DNA of 64,000 bases, taken from contig JACRPQ010000006.1 in NCBI GenBank assembly GCA_016223135.1, forward strand, positions 248,001 through 312,000, read 5' to 3'. Under the pieces are notes generated by a model. The model ran no database searches. It saw only the letters and a program-made list of their open reading frames with translations, and was not told the origin of the DNA. Positions 43,039-53,359 of this stretch are shown here, piece by piece. Source of the DNA: Chloroflexota bacterium (GTDB lineage: Bacteria > Chloroflexota > Anaerolineae > Anaerolineales > Villigracilaceae). The translations under genes were made by a program, and so were the position numbers. Each line of letters begins with the position of its first letter. The stretch's first letter is position 1.

Positions 43039-43138
43039 CGTCAGTTCGGGATAATCGTCCCGAAGGCTGATTCTGCTCTCGAACCCGCTGTGTCAAAAGC
43101 CTTCGGGACGATTCAAAAGCCTTATCCCGAATTCAGGT
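43039..43138. mobile_element. MITE-like element, family C (copy 1), ~100 bp with target duplication
   Basis: TAGTAC(C) both sides; cgtcagttcgggataa...ttatcccgaattcaggt; inner cgtcccgaaggct/agccttcgggacg. Confidence 0.78.
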
Positions 43139-43331
43139 TAGTACCTTTAGGGGAGGGTACATATCAATACTGTTGGGCGATTGAGTGATTGAAATTTGCA
43201 AGATTGGGCTTAAAATAGAAGAAACCTCGCCGAACCCGCGAGAAGTCACGGAGCCGCAGGTTCTCATTTATTTATTTTTGTTTTCCATCCATTTTTTTTC
43301 AGGCTCTCAGACAAAGAAAAGGAGTTCAGAT

Positions 43332-44795
43332 ATGAAAGGGTTCAACTCACAAAAAGGACAGGCGCTCATTCTGATTGCATTCGGAATCGTAGCGCTGATT
43401 GGTTTTACCGCCCTGGCTGTGGACGGGGGGCGGGTCTTTTCGGACCGCCGCAATGCCCAAAACGCCGCCGACACTTCCGCCATGGCTGCGGTGGTGAAAT
43501 ATATCCGTTCAAACAACGACAGGACGGCGGCAAAGTCAGAAGCGGTGCAGCGCGCCACAAGTAACGGTTACCAAACCGACGCATCCCATACAGTCACCGT
43601 AGAATTCTGCGATGAAGTTGCTGTCAGCGACCCCTGCCCCGGCGAAGCCGCAAATAACCCGGAATTTGTCCGCGTGCGGATCACCTCGGTCGTTCCGATG
43701 ACTTTTGCGCGCATCCTTGGGCGGGATACCGTAACGAATGTCGTTCAGGCGATTGCCCGCGCAAAAGGTACAGGGGAACCCGATCCATTTACTGCCGGCG
43801 CAGGGATGTACTCGACCAAGAAAGGCAACTACAACGATTGTTTCAAAGTGCTGGGCAGTGCCGGTCTCGCCTTTCATAACACGGGTATCTACGTCAACTG
43901 CAGTGGGAGCGACGCCTTGAGCTTCGGCGGCTCTGCCAACATCTACATGGACGCCAACGCACAAGTGGTCGGCTGTTCGGATGACTTGAATTTCCAAATC
44001 AAAGGCACCGGCAAAATTGACTGCGGCGCAATTGAACATAATGTGAATAAAAACACCTTCGCCAAAGTTCCCACCACCCTGCCCCGCCCCACTTGCTCTA
44101 CAGCGGGCAGCCATGACACGACGAACAACGTCATGTATCCTGGCGCCTTCACCAGCAAAACACTCAAAAAAGACACTCTCCTGATGCCCGGCACCTACTG
44201 CTTCAGCGGACCGCTAAGTCTGATTGCCGGCGCCAGCATCCGTGCCACCGGACCAGTAAAGTTGGTTCTATCGAACGATTTGGATCTCAAAGGTTCTGCC
44301 AACAATTTCACCAACTTGGAAATCTACGCCAAAAATTCGAACTTCTCTATTGCCGCCCAGGGTGTCTTGAACGCCGACCGCATGCGTTTCTTCGGAGAAG
44401 GAAACAGTTCCTTTAGTGTGCAGGCGCAGGGCGTTCTTACCTCCGGCGATATCTATATTTACTCCGAAACGGGTCAAATTGACATTCAGGCAGGCGCCGA
44501 TGTGGACATCACCGCCCCGCCTCAGGGAGATACCTTCGGCGGTTTGCTAATGTATATGCCTTGGGACAACCCCAACGATTTCATCCTGAACGGCGGTTCG
44601 GGAAACATCTGGCGCGGCACCATTCTGATGCCTACCGCCCAAGTTACCTACAACGGCGGCTCTGGTTTCAAACTTTATGGTCAGGTCATCGCCGAAACCT
44701 TCAAAATCAACGGTAACACCGGCGGCGACATTTACTACGATACCACTTACGTCTATTCTCCGCCGCCCAACCCCAGCGTTGAAATTATAGAATAG
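43332..44795 (+). CDS. TadG/TadE-like pilus-assembly-type protein
   Basis: 'SQKGQALILIAFGIVALIGFTALAVDGGRVFSDRRNAQNAADTSAMAA'; RBS aaaggag. Confidence 0.88.
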   Translation: MKGFNSQKGQALILIAFGIVALIGFTALAVDGGRVFSDRRNAQNAADTSAMAAVVKYIRSNNDRTAAKSEAVQRATSNGYQTDASHTVTVEFCDEVAVSDPCPGEAANNPEFVRVRITSVVPMTFARILGRDTVTNVVQAIARAKGTGEPDPFTAGAGMYSTKKGNYNDCFKVLGSAGLAFHNTGIYVNCSGSDALSFGGSANIYMDANAQVVGCSDDLNFQIKGTGKIDCGAIEHNVNKNTFAKVPTTLPRPTCSTAGSHDTTNNVMYPGAFTSKTLKKDTLLMPGTYCFSGPLSLIAGASIRATGPVKLVLSNDLDLKGSANNFTNLEIYAKNSNFSIAAQGVLNADRMRFFGEGNSSFSVQAQGVLTSGDIYIYSETGQIDIQAGADVDITAPPQGDTFGGLLMYMPWDNPNDFILNGGSGNIWRGTILMPTAQVTYNGGSGFKLYGQVIAETFKINGNTGGDIYYDTTYVYSPPPNPSVEIIE

Positions 44796-44851
44796 ACGCC
44801 TGTAACCTTTTCTAATTTTAAATGTTTACCTTATTCTCTTGAAGCCCGTAC

Positions 44852-44889
44852 AATAGAGATGCCTGACTGGCATCAGGCATCTCTATTTT
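44852..44889 (+). terminator. Strong intrinsic terminator
   Basis: aatagagatgcctgactggcatcaggcatctctattttt. Confidence 0.92.
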
Positions 44890-44944
44890 TCTTTATCGTT
44901 ATAGAAATAGGCGATTGCAAGATTTTGTAATAAGAGGAGACAAT

Positions 44945-47900
44945 ATGATCAAAACTTTACGCACATTTTTCCTTTCTTTTTCCATACTAGCGTTCCTGCT
45001 GTTCAGCACCATCGGCACGACCACCGTCTATGCCGATGACGGCAGCGGAACCGATCCCTCTGCGGCGGAAACCACCACGCCGACGGAGGAAACCCAGCCG
45101 GAAGAACCTGCTGCAGATGAGACTCCTCCGCCAACTGAGGAAACTCCACCTGCGGTAGAAACTCCTGCGCCCACCGAAGCGACCCCGCCGGCAGAAACTC
45201 CCGTCACAGAAGAGGCGGCGCCGGCTGAAACCATCGAGGTCATTCTCGCACAGGTACCGGATAACACCACCGTGACCGTCCTCAACACTGAAGGAGAGGC
45301 GCTTCCGCTCGTATCCCAACAAGCCGCTGAAACCATCGCCGCAGGCTACGACCCCATCTGGTGCCCGGCCGGTCAGGTTCCCACCCCCGGCGAAAACGGC
45401 TGTACCCCATCCTTCAGCAGTTTCGATGAACTGCTCGCCTTCCTGCAAGCCAACGAAAGCGCTGCCGCTTACCAACAGGCGGGTACAATCTATATCCAGC
45501 AAGGCAATTACATGGGTGGGGAAACGACGATTGACTTCAACGCTTACAGCTTCACCCAATTCAACAACTACGACCTGACCCTGCAAGGCGGCTGGGATAC
45601 AAACTACCAACCGTCCGACGGTGCGCCGGTCTTCACCACCACCAACTTCAACGTTCCCATCATCATCGGCTCCAGTTCCAACCCTTGGGGCGGCTCGCTG
45701 ACCCTGAATAACATCTTCATCTCCGGCGTCTCCGATCAGACCGCTCTGACCCTCTATTCAAACGGTGACGTCAATCTCAATGATGTCGAGGTTACCAACT
45801 CCCAATCCGGCGCCAGTTTGCACGCAGGACAAAATGTCAACGTCCAGCGTTCGAAGTTCAACAACAATGGCTCCGGCAATGTTGAAGATCCGGTTGGTAA
45901 AGGTCTGGAAGTGGTGAGCGGCGGTTCAGTCACGCTTGCCTCTGTCGAAGCGAATTACAACCAGATTTACGGAGCCGACATCCAGGCGGTTGGGAACGTC
46001 ACTGTCACGAACGGCTTCTTCAACAGCAACCAGGGCTATTACTACCTGAACGGCTGGGTCTATGAAGGCTACGGCTTGAAAATCGTCACCAGCGGGAACG
46101 TCAGCCTGAGCAGCGTTACAGCCGATGATAACTACCTCTTCGGCGCATCCCTCGAAGGCGCGCTAGTCAACGTCTCCGACAGTTCCTTCAGCAACAACCA
46201 ATCCGACTGGCATGAGCATTCCACTGGTTCCGGTTTGAAGGTCGTCAGCACGAGCGACGTAACCCTCGCCGGCGTCACCGCCAACAACAACCAAATCTTC
46301 GGCGCGGACATCAACACCGCTGGCGAAGTCAACGTAACCAACAGTTTCTTCAACGGCAACAAGTCCTACACCTACTCGCAGGACGGCGAAAAGAGTTACT
46401 ACGGTTACGGGCTTCACATCTTCACCACCGACGACATCTCCCTCATCAACGTCGAAGCCACCGATAACAACCTCTACGGCGCGCTGCTCGAAGCCAACGA
46501 TGTCGCCGTTGACACTGCCAACTTCAGCAACAACGGTTCCGGCGACGCCCTTGCCCTGACCGGCTACGGACTGAAAGTTGTCAGCGAAAACGACGTTGCC
46601 CTCATCCGCGTTACCGCCAACAACAACCAGAAATTCGGCGCGGATATTCAAGCCACCGGCGCTGTCGCCATCCAGGCGTCCTTCTTCAACGGGCAGATCG
46701 CCTACTACCACGACTACTTCACCGGCGAAATTCTGCAGCGCGACGGCGGCTACGGTCTGCACGTGGTCACCCTCGGTCCCATCGCCCTCAAAGATGTCGA
46801 AGCCCAGGGCAACTACCTCTATGGCGCCCATCTGGAAGGCGGCAACACAACGGTTGAAAACAGCGTGTTCACGAACAACGGATCAGGCGTAATCACCAGT
46901 CCCACCGCCTACGGCTTGAAGATCAACAGCACCGACAAGGTGACGCTCATCGGGGTCAACGCCAGCAACAATCAACTCTTTGGCGCAGACATCCAAGCGG
47001 CGAAGGCTGTCGTCATCACCAATTCCTTCTTCTCCGGTCACCAGACGGTTACCTTCTCCCCCGACACAGGGCTGACCTTCTACGGCTACGGTCTGACCGT
47101 CAACACGCAGGATAACATCACCTTGAATGGCGTCGCCGCCAACTTCAACAACCTGTGGGGCGCCAGTCTGACCGGCAACAACGTCACGGTCTACAACAGC
47201 CAGTTCAACAACAACGTGTCGGACTCGAACATCTTCATTGACGACACCGGCTTGATCATCAACGCCAGCGGCTACGTGGATATCTTCCGCGTCGAAGCGA
47301 AAGAGAACCGCCTGATTGGCGCGACCATCAACGCCCAGGGCGACGTCTTCATCACCGACAGCACTTTCACCGACAACCGCGGCTATACCTGCGTCTACAG
47401 TTGGTGTCCCGAGGGAAGCCTCGTCTATCACGGCTTCGGTCTGCAGGTCACCACGCCGGGCACCATTGAACTTTCCGGCGTCAACGCCAGCAACAACAAC
47501 CTGTTCGGAGCGGAGTTGAACGGCAGCACCATCCTGGTCGAAAACAGCATCTTCGCCAACAACCAATTCGGCAATGGGCTCACCGTCAACGCCACCGACA
47601 ACGTCACGCTGACCAACGTCACCGCCACCAACAACGGCGGCAGCGGCGTGGAAGTCAACGGCGTTTGCCAAAAGATTGTGCAGGTCAATGGCGGCACCTA
47701 CACGGATAATGCCCTCTACGGCATCAAGGTCATCAACGCCACCCTCAACCTCGACGGGGGGCAGACCTTCGCCAACAACGGTTCCGGCAACGTGTTCAAC
47801 GACACAAGCACCTGTGTGATCGTTCCCACCACCACCACTACCATCGTCGCTACCACCACTGGTAGTCAGGGAACAACACTGACACCGTCCAATCCCTCTC

Positions 47901-48028
47901 AAAGCACCCAGATCGTCGAAAAGAAAAGCAAAAATACAAATGTGGATAAAAAGTCCAAACACAAAAAGACCGCTCTCAAAAAAGTCAATAAAAAAGCAGT
48001 GGTGAAATTCCGCCGCGCAGCAAAGTAA
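44945..48028 (+). CDS. Large secreted repetitive (beta-helix-like) protein with Lys-rich C-terminus
   Basis: Signal peptide; E/P/T-rich linker; repeated NNNQ.FGADI.A / NNLYGA..E blocks; C-terminal KKSKHKKTALKKVNKKAVVKFRRAAK. Confidence 0.88.
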   Translation: MIKTLRTFFLSFSILAFLLFSTIGTTTVYADDGSGTDPSAAETTTPTEETQPEEPAADETPPPTEETPPAVETPAPTEATPPAETPVTEEAAPAETIEVILAQVPDNTTVTVLNTEGEALPLVSQQAAETIAAGYDPIWCPAGQVPTPGENGCTPSFSSFDELLAFLQANESAAAYQQAGTIYIQQGNYMGGETTIDFNAYSFTQFNNYDLTLQGGWDTNYQPSDGAPVFTTTNFNVPIIIGSSSNPWGGSLTLNNIFISGVSDQTALTLYSNGDVNLNDVEVTNSQSGASLHAGQNVNVQRSKFNNNGSGNVEDPVGKGLEVVSGGSVTLASVEANYNQIYGADIQAVGNVTVTNGFFNSNQGYYYLNGWVYEGYGLKIVTSGNVSLSSVTADDNYLFGASLEGALVNVSDSSFSNNQSDWHEHSTGSGLKVVSTSDVTLAGVTANNNQIFGADINTAGEVNVTNSFFNGNKSYTYSQDGEKSYYGYGLHIFTTDDISLINVEATDNNLYGALLEANDVAVDTANFSNNGSGDALALTGYGLKVVSENDVALIRVTANNNQKFGADIQATGAVAIQASFFNGQIAYYHDYFTGEILQRDGGYGLHVVTLGPIALKDVEAQGNYLYGAHLEGGNTTVENSVFTNNGSGVITSPTAYGLKINSTDKVTLIGVNASNNQLFGADIQAAKAVVITNSFFSGHQTVTFSPDTGLTFYGYGLTVNTQDNITLNGVAANFNNLWGASLTGNNVTVYNSQFNNNVSDSNIFIDDTGLIINASGYVDIFRVEAKENRLIGATINAQGDVFITDSTFTDNRGYTCVYSWCPEGSLVYHGFGLQVTTPGTIELSGVNASNNNLFGAELNGSTILVENSIFANNQFGNGLTVNATDNVTLTNVTATNNGGSGVEVNGVCQKIVQVNGGTYTDNALYGIKVINATLNLDGGQTFANNGSGNVFNDTSTCVIVPTTTTTIVATTTGSQGTTLTPSNPSQSTQIVEKKSKNTNVDKKSKHKKTALKKVNKKAVVKFRRAAK

Positions 48029-48052
48029 CAAACATCGCTTTGCAGCTTGTGT

Positions 48053-48084
48053 AATTGAGGAACAGCCCTGCTGTTCCTCAATTT
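48053..48084 (+). terminator. Intrinsic terminator
   Basis: aattgaggaacagccctgctgttcctcaattt. Confidence 0.88.
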
Positions 48085-48103
48085 CTTGTATAAGGACAAC
48101 CCC

Positions 48104-48661
48104 ATGACATTCAAAACACGCATTCTCACTGCCGCCTTGCTCCTGCTGGCGTTTTCACTCCTCTCTGCCTGTGTCACCCCTCCTGCCGCAGCCACCCCGC
48201 CTCCGTCCCCTCAAATCGAATACATCGTCATCACTGCCACGCCGCCGCCTGCCACATCCACCCCCGACCCCTGCGCCGCCGAAAACATCAAAGCGGAAGT
48301 GCTGAAGATTCACGCCTATATGCGTGAATTCGACGACGCCTCCACCCTTGCCGCCAACCGCCCGCGCGAAGAACTCGCCGCCTCCATCGCGGACCTTCAG
48401 CGGATTCGCCGCGCCGCCGAAGACCAAGCCACTCCATCCTGCCTTGCCACACTCAAACTCTACCAGGTCTCACACATGAACACCGTCATCAACACGCTGA
48501 TTGCTTTCATGGGCGGAGCAGACCAGGCAACCGTAGATCAAGGCATCGCCCTCGCGCGCGACCAGCACGACCGCTACACCCTCGAACTGGCGCGCCTGCT
48601 GGGAGCCACAATCGAGCCGGCTGCCACCATCATTGCTCCATCACAGACCCCCAATCCATAA
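48104..48661 (+). CDS. Lipoprotein, hypothetical
   Basis: Lipobox-like LLSAC, Pro/Thr-rich linker. Confidence 0.8.
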   Translation: MTFKTRILTAALLLLAFSLLSACVTPPAAATPPPSPQIEYIVITATPPPATSTPDPCAAENIKAEVLKIHAYMREFDDASTLAANRPREELAASIADLQRIRRAAEDQATPSCLATLKLYQVSHMNTVINTLIAFMGGADQATVDQGIALARDQHDRYTLELARLLGATIEPAATIIAPSQTPNP

Positions 48662-48679
48662 TCTTGAGAAACAACCTTG

Positions 48680-48706
48680 GAGCCTGAAATAACTCAGGCT
48701 CTTTTT
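48680..48706 (+). terminator. Intrinsic terminator
   Basis: gagcctgaaataactcaggctcttttt. Confidence 0.85.
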
Positions 48707-48733
48707 GAAACCCTTTACACAGGAGCCAGTCTC

Positions 48734-49165
48734 ATGCGCCCCGATTGGGATTCCTACTTCATGAAAATCGCCTTTGCCGTCTCAGAGCGCAGCACCTGTG
48801 ACCGCGCCTTCGTCGGCTGTGTGCTCGTGCTCGACAAACGCATCCTCACCACCGGCTTCAACGGCTCGCCCGCCGGGCAGGCGCATTGCGACGAAGCCGG
48901 TCATCTCTTGGTGGACGGGCATTGCGTCCGTACCATTCATGCCGAGACCAACGCCATCATCCAGGCGGCTTTGCACGGCGTCTCCACCAAAGGCGCAACC
49001 TGCTATGTCACCCACCTGCCCTGCATCCACTGCACCAAGGCGCTCATCAATGCCGGCATCACGCGCATTGTGTACAGCATCGCTTACCGCACGGACGAAA
49101 ACGCCATCAACTTCCTGAAAGCAGCAAATATCGAAGTGGTACAAAAGGAATTCATCCCGGAATAA
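48734..49165 (+). CDS. dCMP deaminase (ComEB-like)
   Basis: MRPDWDSYFMKIAFAVSERSTC; HAETNAIIQAA; LPCIHCTKALINAGI; start moved downstream of the terminator, RBS caggag. Confidence 0.93.
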   Translation: MRPDWDSYFMKIAFAVSERSTCDRAFVGCVLVLDKRILTTGFNGSPAGQAHCDEAGHLLVDGHCVRTIHAETNAIIQAALHGVSTKGATCYVTHLPCIHCTKALINAGITRIVYSIAYRTDENAINFLKAANIEVVQKEFIPE

Positions 49166-49215
49166 ATGCAAAGCACAGCGCAAGAAACGCTCATCGGCGC
49201 AAAAGCGGGTGTCAA

Positions 49216-49797
49216 TCAACGCACAAGGAAAACAAACGGACAGGCGTTCCTCGGTGTTTCCGGTCTCGCTTCACGCACTACCGGGCGCCCCGCCAGCAGA
49301 GAGAGCAGGCTCGCATCCATCTCGCATAATTCGGGATGCCCGCCCACCACCGCCGCATACGGACAATGCCCAAATAACACGCGCGGTCCCTCGGCGCCCG
49401 CCTCCCAGTGCGCGTGATAGTGCATTCGATTCAACTTCTCGACGAGGAAAATCAACCGCTTCGCAACAGGCTGACCGCCAAAACTGACCTCCCCCGCCAG
49501 CCGCTTCGCCAGCGCCTCCACCCGGACCGACGATCCTGCCTCCGCCAAAAGAGCCTCTGTCAACGTCGACAAATTATCCCCCAGCGCCGCTTGCGGAAGC
49601 GAATAGACCTTCGCCGGTCTGCCGCGCCTCTCGCGCTCCCGCACCGCTTCCACCTCCAACCGCCCCTCCGCGACCAGCACCCGCAGGTGATGACGCACCG
49701 TCTCCGCAGACATCTTCAACCCGCGCGCAATCTCCCGCGCCGAAGCCGTGCGGGTTTTGGTGATGTAATGGAGAACTCTCTGGCGGGCAGTGGTCAT
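49216..49797 (-). CDS. SufR-like HTH regulator with C-terminal Cys cluster
   Basis: N-terminal HTH; CPYAAVVGGHPELC (CX12C) then CX27C before PFVF. Confidence 0.75.
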   Translation of the reverse strand: MTTARQRVLHYITKTRTASAREIARGLKMSAETVRHHLRVLVAEGRLEVEAVRERERRGRPAKVYSLPQAALGDNLSTLTEALLAEAGSSVRVEALAKRLAGEVSFGGQPVAKRLIFLVEKLNRMHYHAHWEAGAEGPRVLFGHCPYAAVVGGHPELCEMDASLLSLLAGRPVVREARPETPRNACPFVFLVR

Positions 49798-49976
49798 GGG
49801 ATTCGCTTTCGGGGTGGAAAAGGCGACTCGAAATCGAGTCAGGCATCGGCGGGGAATGAAGCGGGTTTGTCATCCTGCGGGTATGATTATACTCACTTTC
49901 CAATTTTCATAAAAATATTTTTACGTAATTCGGTTGACGCCGCCGCATCCACAGGTATAATCGAAACTCGTGACGG

Positions 49977-50004
49977 AAAGCACCAATTACCATTTACCAG
50001 TTAT
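49977..50004. repeat. Heptad repeat immediately upstream of iscX
   Basis: aaagcac caattac catttac cagttat. Confidence 0.65.
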
Positions 50005-50007
50005 CTC

Positions 50008-50217
50008 ATGACCCTCACCTGGGAATCCACTTACGCCATCGCCCTGGAACTCCGCCGCCGCCACCCGCACATCAACATCGAAGAAGTCAGCCTGCAGCAA
50101 ATCTACGAGTGGACCCTGCAACTCCCGGAATTCGAGGATGATCCCGCTCTCGCGAACGACGACATCCTTTACGCAATCTACCAAGACTGGTTCGAGGAAA
50201 ACATTCATGGACAATGA
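50008..50217 (+). CDS. iscX: IscX-like Fe-S assembly accessory protein
   Basis: 69 aa: [64 protein letters not shown]. Confidence 0.88.
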   Translation: MTLTWESTYAIALELRRRHPHINIEEVSLQQIYEWTLQLPEFEDDPALANDDILYAIYQDWFEENIHGQ

Positions 50218-50842
50218 AAAACTAAACCTCCCCCAATACGACATTCCTGATGACATCCAGAATGCCGTTGCCATCACCACGCTCGACCGCCTCTACAACT
50301 GGGGGCGGCGTTCGTCGGTGTGGCCCCTCATGTTCGGTCTCGCCTGCTGCGCCATCGAAATGATTGCCGCCCAAGCCGCCCGCTACGACATGGCGCGCTT
50401 CGGCATGGAAGTCATGCGCCCCACCCCCCGCCAGGCAGACCTGATGCTCGTCTCCGGCACCGTCACCAAAAAGATGGTGCCAGCCATCGTGCGCCTCTAC
50501 AACCAAATGCCCGAGCCGAAATACGTCGTCGCCATGGGCGCCTGTGCCTCCGGCGGCGGACCCTTTAAGGAGGGCTACAACGTCGTGGCAGGCATTGACA
50601 AATTCATTCCGGTGGACGTGTACATTCCCGGCTGCCCTCCCACCCCCCAGGCGCTGATCGCGGGCTTGATCAAACTGCAGGAAAAGATTGACAAAGAATC
50701 GCTCAAAAAAGTGCGCTGGTACCGCAAGGGACCGGATGCGGTGGAAATCCCCGTCCCCATTTTGGGACCCGACCTGATTGACCCTCGCCGCAGCGCTGAA
50801 ATCAAACAGATTGCCGCCGCAGTCAAGGAAGGTGCTTCATGA
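50207..50842 (+). CDS. nuoB: NADH-quinone oxidoreductase subunit B
   Basis: '[16 protein letters not shown]', '[39 protein letters not shown]', '[15 protein letters not shown]'. Confidence 0.95.
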   Translation: MDNEKLNLPQYDIPDDIQNAVAITTLDRLYNWGRRSSVWPLMFGLACCAIEMIAAQAARYDMARFGMEVMRPTPRQADLMLVSGTVTKKMVPAIVRLYNQMPEPKYVVAMGACASGGGPFKEGYNVVAGIDKFIPVDVYIPGCPPTPQALIAGLIKLQEKIDKESLKKVRWYRKGPDAVEIPVPILGPDLIDPRRSAEIKQIAAAVKEGAS

Positions 50843-52581
50843 CCGCCCCCGCTTCCACCCAGACCGTTGACCTGGCTGCCCGTTTCCCGGGCATCGTCAC
50901 CGCCGACACCCGCCCCGGCTACTCCGGCTTCATCGTCGAAAAGGACAAACTCGTCGAAGTCGCCACCGCCATCCGCGACGAATTCGGCTACGACTTGCTT
51001 ACCGCCGTCACCGCTGTGGACTACCTCCCCGAAGGCAAAATGGAAGTGGTCTATCACGCCTACAAAACCACCGGCGGACCCGGGCTTGTCTTCCGCGTGC
51101 AAGTTCCGCGCGTGGACCCCATCGAAGTGCCATCCCTCATCAACGTCTATCCCGGCGCCGACCTGCAGGAACGCGAAGCCTGGGACCTGATGGGCATCCG
51201 CTTCACCGGTCACCCCGACCTGCGCCGCATCCTCATGTGGGAAGGCTTCGATGGTCACCCTCTTCGCAAGGACTGGAAGGAACCCTTCTACGAAGAAGAC
51301 GCCAAACCCTTCAAGAGCCGCTGGCCCGAAGGCAGGCACGTCATGGCGGAGGACAGGAATCCATACAAGGACAACCTGAAGTTCCCCGAAAACTTCGACC
51401 CCGAAAAGTGGATTCCCGACAACGACAATATGCTGTATCAGTCCCTCAAGCGCTACACCATGAAGAACGAAGACGGCTTGGAAACCGATCACATCGTCGT
51501 CAACATGGGACCGCAGCATCCCTCCACGCATGGCGTGTTCCGCGCCGCCATCACCCTCGAAGGCGAGACCATCGTCGGGCTGAAGCCGGTCGTCGGTTAC
51601 CTGCATCGCAACCACGACAAAATCGGCGAGCGCAACACCTTCCTGCAAAACATGCCCTACACCGACCGTCTCGACTACTTCAACTCGATGAGCAACAACC
51701 TTGCCTACGCCATCACAGTCGAGAAACTGATGAACATCCCGGTGGCAGAGCGCGCCGAGTACATTCGCGTCATCATGGCGGAACTCAGCCGTATCCAGAA
51801 CCACCTCGTCTTCATCGGCATGCTGCTCAACGACCTGGGCGCCATGTACACCCCCGCCCTGTATGCCTTCGAGGAACGCGAACTCATCCTCGACGTGTTC
51901 GAAGCGGTCTCCGGCGCGCGCATGATGTGCAACTACCTGCGCTTCGGCGGCGTGGTGCGCGACATTCCGCCCTACGTGATGCAGAAAATCAAAGACCTGG
52001 TCTTCGACCGCCTGCCCGCCAAGACCGATGAAATGGATCGCCTCCTCACCGAAAATGAAGTGCTGGTTGCCCGTCTCAAGGGCGTGCCGGTCATTGACGG
52101 CGAGACTGCCATCAAATACTCGGTCACAGGTCCCGTCCTGCGCGCCGCGGGCGTGCCGTATGACATCCGCCGCGCCGACCCGTACAGCATCTACGACCGC
52201 TTCGATTTCGACGTGGCGGTTCGATACAACGGCGATTTATATGACAACTATCTCATCCGTTTGGATGAGATTCGCCAGTCGCTGCGCATCCTTCAGCAGG
52301 CGGTCAAGCAAATCCCCGATGGACCGATCAACTCCCAGAAACCGCAGTATCAGGTTCGGGTCCCGGCAGGCGAGGCGTATGGGCGCATTGAGTCGCCGAA
52401 GGGCGAGTTGGCGTTCTACGTCGTCTCGAATGGCAAGCCCAATCCGTGGCGCTATCATGTGCGTCCCGCCTCGTTCGTGAACATCACGTGTCTGGAAAAA
52501 ATCTGCCTCGGCGCCAAGATTGCGGACTTCGTCGCCCTGCTTGGCGTGCTGGACATTGTGATGGGCGAATTGGATCGCTAA
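50839..52581 (+). CDS. nuoCD: NADH-quinone oxidoreductase fused subunits C/D
   Basis: NuoC-like N-terminus ([23 protein letters not shown]) plus NuoD ([33 protein letters not shown]). Confidence 0.95.
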   Translation: MTAPASTQTVDLAARFPGIVTADTRPGYSGFIVEKDKLVEVATAIRDEFGYDLLTAVTAVDYLPEGKMEVVYHAYKTTGGPGLVFRVQVPRVDPIEVPSLINVYPGADLQEREAWDLMGIRFTGHPDLRRILMWEGFDGHPLRKDWKEPFYEEDAKPFKSRWPEGRHVMAEDRNPYKDNLKFPENFDPEKWIPDNDNMLYQSLKRYTMKNEDGLETDHIVVNMGPQHPSTHGVFRAAITLEGETIVGLKPVVGYLHRNHDKIGERNTFLQNMPYTDRLDYFNSMSNNLAYAITVEKLMNIPVAERAEYIRVIMAELSRIQNHLVFIGMLLNDLGAMYTPALYAFEERELILDVFEAVSGARMMCNYLRFGGVVRDIPPYVMQKIKDLVFDRLPAKTDEMDRLLTENEVLVARLKGVPVIDGETAIKYSVTGPVLRAAGVPYDIRRADPYSIYDRFDFDVAVRYNGDLYDNYLIRLDEIRQSLRILQQAVKQIPDGPINSQKPQYQVRVPAGEAYGRIESPKGELAFYVVSNGKPNPWRYHVRPASFVNITCLEKICLGAKIADFVALLGVLDIVMGELDR

Positions 52582-52596
52582 AAGGAGAGCATAAAC

Positions 52597-53211
52597 ATGT
52601 ACGGAAAAGGCATACTCAAAGGACTGGGCGTCACCTGGAAGCGGTTCTGGAACACCTACCTTGAAGATATTTCCTGGCTGTTGAGCGGCAAGAAGCGTTA
52701 CTTTACTGAAGAAGGCGTGAAGCATCGCGCAAGCAAACACGCGCGCGGCATTTTCACCGTGCAATATCCGGAAGAAAGATTGATTCTGCCGGAAGAATTC
52801 CGCTATGTGCCGTTCCTCGTCTATGATGAAGGAGAGGGCGGAAAGAAGGAAGTGCGCTGCACCTCCTGCGGCATTTGCGCCAAAGTCTGCCCGCCGCAGT
52901 GCATCTGGATTGTGCGCTCGAACGACCCGAACACCGGGCGTCCCATCCCCGAACCGACCGAGTTCTACATTGACATGGACATCTGCATGAACTGCGGTTT
53001 CTGCGCCGAATACTGCCCCTTCGACGCCATCAAGATGGATCACGATTTTGAGATCGCATCCTACGGACGGAACGTGTATAATCTCGAAAAACTGCTTAAA
53101 CCCGCCTCGTATTACGCGAGCATTCGCCCGCAGAATTACGCCCGCGAGGAAGAAGCCCGCAAGGCAAAGGAAGCGGCAAAAGCGGCAAAGACTGCTGCCA
53201 AACCGGCATAA
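52597..53211 (+). CDS. nuoI: NADH-quinone oxidoreductase subunit I-like 2x[4Fe-4S] protein
   Basis: CTSCGICAKVCPPQC and CMNCGFCAEYCPFDAI. Confidence 0.93.
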   Translation: MYGKGILKGLGVTWKRFWNTYLEDISWLLSGKKRYFTEEGVKHRASKHARGIFTVQYPEERLILPEEFRYVPFLVYDEGEGGKKEVRCTSCGICAKVCPPQCIWIVRSNDPNTGRPIPEPTEFYIDMDICMNCGFCAEYCPFDAIKMDHDFEIASYGRNVYNLEKLLKPASYYASIRPQNYAREEEARKAKEAAKAAKTAAKPA

Positions 53212-53229
53212 CCCGCTGCAACACACACA

Positions 53230-53269
53230 GGGGCACAAAGTTGGTGCAGTGTTACACTTTGTGCCCTTT
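53230..53269 (+). terminator. Intrinsic terminator after nuoI
   Basis: ggggcacaaagttggtgcagtgttacactttgtgcccttt. Confidence 0.85.
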
Positions 53270-53359
53270 ATGTTTAATGTGTGCAGGCGAGGTTCTGTAA
53301 CGTCAACGCGGATGCACAGCAGAGATGCATGATAAAACTTTTTAGACAGGTAGATTGAA

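Noticed and set aside
43171-43208. gattgagtgattgaaatttgcaagattggg as a heptad array
   Set aside because: Motif spacing is 8 and 15 nt, too irregular to claim.
46883-48031. 382-aa minus-strand ORF
   Set aside because: Shadow of the beta-helix protein; repeats mirror the sense repeats.
48677-48733. N-terminal extension of the dCMP deaminase ORF
   Set aside because: The extension is encoded by a rho-independent terminator hairpin; the ATG at 48734 with an RBS fits better.
50575-51804. 409-aa minus-strand ORF
   Set aside because: Shadow of nuoB/nuoCD; no recognisable domain.
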